A DNA stretch of 5,913 nt from Methanobrevibacter sp. (lineage in GTDB: Archaea; Methanobacteriota; Methanobacteria; Methanobacteriales; Methanobacteriaceae), in NCBI GenBank assembly GCA_017652345.1, contig JAGCBE010000288.1:1-5913 (forward strand). Reading direction: 5' to 3'. Shown in pieces: positions 4,846 to 5,913 of this stretch. The notes under the pieces are model-generated. The model worked only from the letters and a program-made list of their open reading frames with translations, did not search any database and was not told the origin of the DNA. Each line of letters begins with the position of its first letter. Within the stretch, counting starts at the first letter, position 1. Position numbers and translations under genes: made by a program.

Positions 4846-5868
4846 ATGTCAGTAGTTAAAAAATGTTTTAGATTAATACAACTAAAACAACATTTCGATA
4901 ATAAAGGATATCCTGAGAGAGAAGTAATAGCATACTTAAAGAGCTGGAATAATAAACTTAAGAGCGATGAGTATGGTAATATATTCCTTATTAATCCAGG
5001 TACTCCATTACTTAATGCACATATGGATACTGTACAAAGTGAACAGTGTGTTAAGAACTTAGACAGCTTACGCTTGAAGAACTGAATGATTGGCTGTACT
5101 AAACCAGCAGTAATCTGAGGTGATGACAAGTGTTGAATAGCAATCGCAATGGAAATATATGAGAGGCTATGAAACAAAGTAAGCTTACTATTCACTAGAC
5201 AAGAAGAGACTTGAATGAATTGAGCAAGAGAATTTGTTACTAAACATAGTAACTTGCTTAGTGAATGTAAGTATTGTCTAACGTTAGATAGACGTGGAGG
5301 TTGAGATATAATTGGATATGAGAACAGTTATTGTTCTAAAGAATTCCAAGATGAAGTACATAGATTAACAAAAGAGTTTGGATATAAACCAACTAAAGGT
5401 TACGCAAGTGATGCTAATCATATAAGCAAAGTATTAAACTGTGTAAACTTAAGCGTTGGATATTACAATCCACATCAAAAGACTGAGTTCATTAAGTGTG
5501 ATGAGCTAGAGAATGCATTAGAAGCTACAATGTATTTGGTTCAACATCTTGAAAATGATTATCCAATATATAAAGCTCCAGTATATTGAAGCGTTAAACT
5601 ATATAGTGATAGTAAATATACACAGAAAAGTCTGTATGATTACTGACCAGCAGACGATGATGACGATGATGATTATTATGAAAGACTAAGAAAGAGATGG
5701 AATAGTTATAGGAAGGCAGACAGTGCTAGTAAGAATGAATACTTTGAATACAAAGACTGAATACTAACTGTCAAGAAAGATATATTCCTAACTGATATAA
5801 ATGATTATGAAGAGTTCTTTGAGATACCTAAATGAATGTATGCAGTATGTGATTATGATGCTGTATAA
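4846..5868 (+). CDS. M20/M42-like zinc metallopeptidase without lid domain, 340 aa
   Basis: A co-catalytic zinc exopeptidase of the M20/M42 type, which would remove residues from short peptides. All expected residues are visible: His59 and catalytic Asp61 in NAHMDTV, the bridging Asp in GGDDKCG (91-97), catalytic Glu120 and ligand Glu121 in EETGMNGA, Asp148 in LDRRGGGD, and His210 in GYYNPHQKTEF. An upstream DEYGNIFLI strand also fits the family. Five motif glycines (91, 97, 123, 126, 153) are TGA codons, the best evidence for UGA = Gly. The standard code would end it at residue 79. Only 33 residues lie between His59 and Asp93 and 61 between Asp148 and His210, so neither usual insertion point holds a lid/dimerisation domain. 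After about residue 236 there is an unrecognised extension with seven consecutive Asp (270-276). No signal peptide, so probably cytoplasmic. Eleven TGA codons; stop TAA at 5866-5868. The substrate is unknown; peptide recycling or host-protein processing are guesses. Confidence 0.93.
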
Positions 5869-5888
5869 TTTTAACTTGATTTATATTA

Positions 5889-5894
5889 TATAAT
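5889..5894 (+). promoter_or_regulatory. TATAAT box upstream of the 5902 start
   Basis: TATAAT within a pure A/T tract ends 7 nt before the ATG at 5902, the shortest spacing of the set. Because the tract is almost entirely A and T, this instance is the least distinctive. Confidence 0.3.
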
Positions 5895-5901
5895 ATATAT
5901 A

Positions 5902-5913
5902 ATGATTGACACA
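5902..5913 (+). CDS. 5' end of a further gene (4 codons, cut by window edge)
   Basis: ATG ATT GAC ACA runs off the right edge. The only support is its placement 33 nt after the peptidase stop, behind the same kind of AT tract and TATAAT that precedes other starts here. Nothing can be said about the product. Confidence 0.35.

Noticed and set aside
4701..5195. 164-codon open frame on the reverse strand
   Set aside because: It lies opposite the 59-aa gene and the peptidase N-terminus with its catalytic HMDTV and GGDDKCG motifs; its Leu/Ser/Ile-rich translation is an antisense shadow.
100..5868. UGA as tryptophan (code 4, Mycoplasma-type)
   Set aside because: Motif positions in the peptidase and zinc knuckles require Gly, TGG is still used for Trp, and Trp content would be implausibly high.
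493..5868. A decayed region full of pseudogenes with nonsense mutations
   Set aside because: Only TGA interrupts the frames, never TAA or TAG; motifs continue in the same frame across every TGA, and there are no frameshifts.
1..5913. CRISPR array, insertion sequence or long repeats
   Set aside because: No regularly spaced direct repeats, terminal inverted repeats or transposase motifs were seen; the repeated AT-rich strings near starts are short.

Overview
The window is AT-rich and reads entirely on the + strand, but only if UGA is a sense codon. Read with TAA and TAG as the only stops, six long genes open up end to end and carry 63 in-frame TGA codons, while the standard code leaves only fragments. 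The TGA positions fall where glycine is expected: after the second Cys of two CPxC zinc knuckles, and in several motif glycines of a zinc peptidase. Tryptophan is encoded by TGG. This is genetic code 25 (UGA = Gly), known from Absconditabacteria (SR1) and Gracilibacteria (BD1-5). Small, mostly unrecognisable, co-directional, tightly packed genes with no housekeeping gene suggest a phage or other mobile element of such a host. That origin is inference; no hallmark virion gene is present.

Layout. 1-99: tail of an upstream gene (frame unresolved) and a terminator-like hairpin. 100-1173: two unknown proteins (124 and 226 aa). 1174-1256: short leader with a possible H-type RNA pseudoknot. 1257-1817: a 186-aa two-part protein. 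1818-2149: a non-coding, hairpin-rich interval ending in a strong intrinsic terminator just before the next gene. 2150-4042: a 164-aa protein with an SH3-like start, then a 459-aa protein with multiple zinc knuckles. 4042-4825: four consecutive tiny helical proteins (54, 75, 60, 59 aa). 4846-5868: a compact M20/M42-type metallopeptidase with an extra C-terminal segment. 5902-end: start of another gene.

Expression signals. None of the starts has a convincing Shine-Dalgarno sequence. Six starts have TATAAT placed 7-14 nt upstream, often overlapping the previous stop codon; this is either a -10 box giving near-leaderless transcripts or an AU-rich translation element. The cluster from 2150 onward looks like one transcription unit with very short gaps (one 1-nt stop/start overlap).

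Only the peptidase can be assigned a biochemical activity. The zinc-knuckle protein probably binds nucleic acid or protein, and the other genes are unassigned. The most unusual points are the recoding, the lid-less peptidase, the block of small genes that avoids TGA, and the structured RNA candidates around 1195-1229 and 1818-2136.
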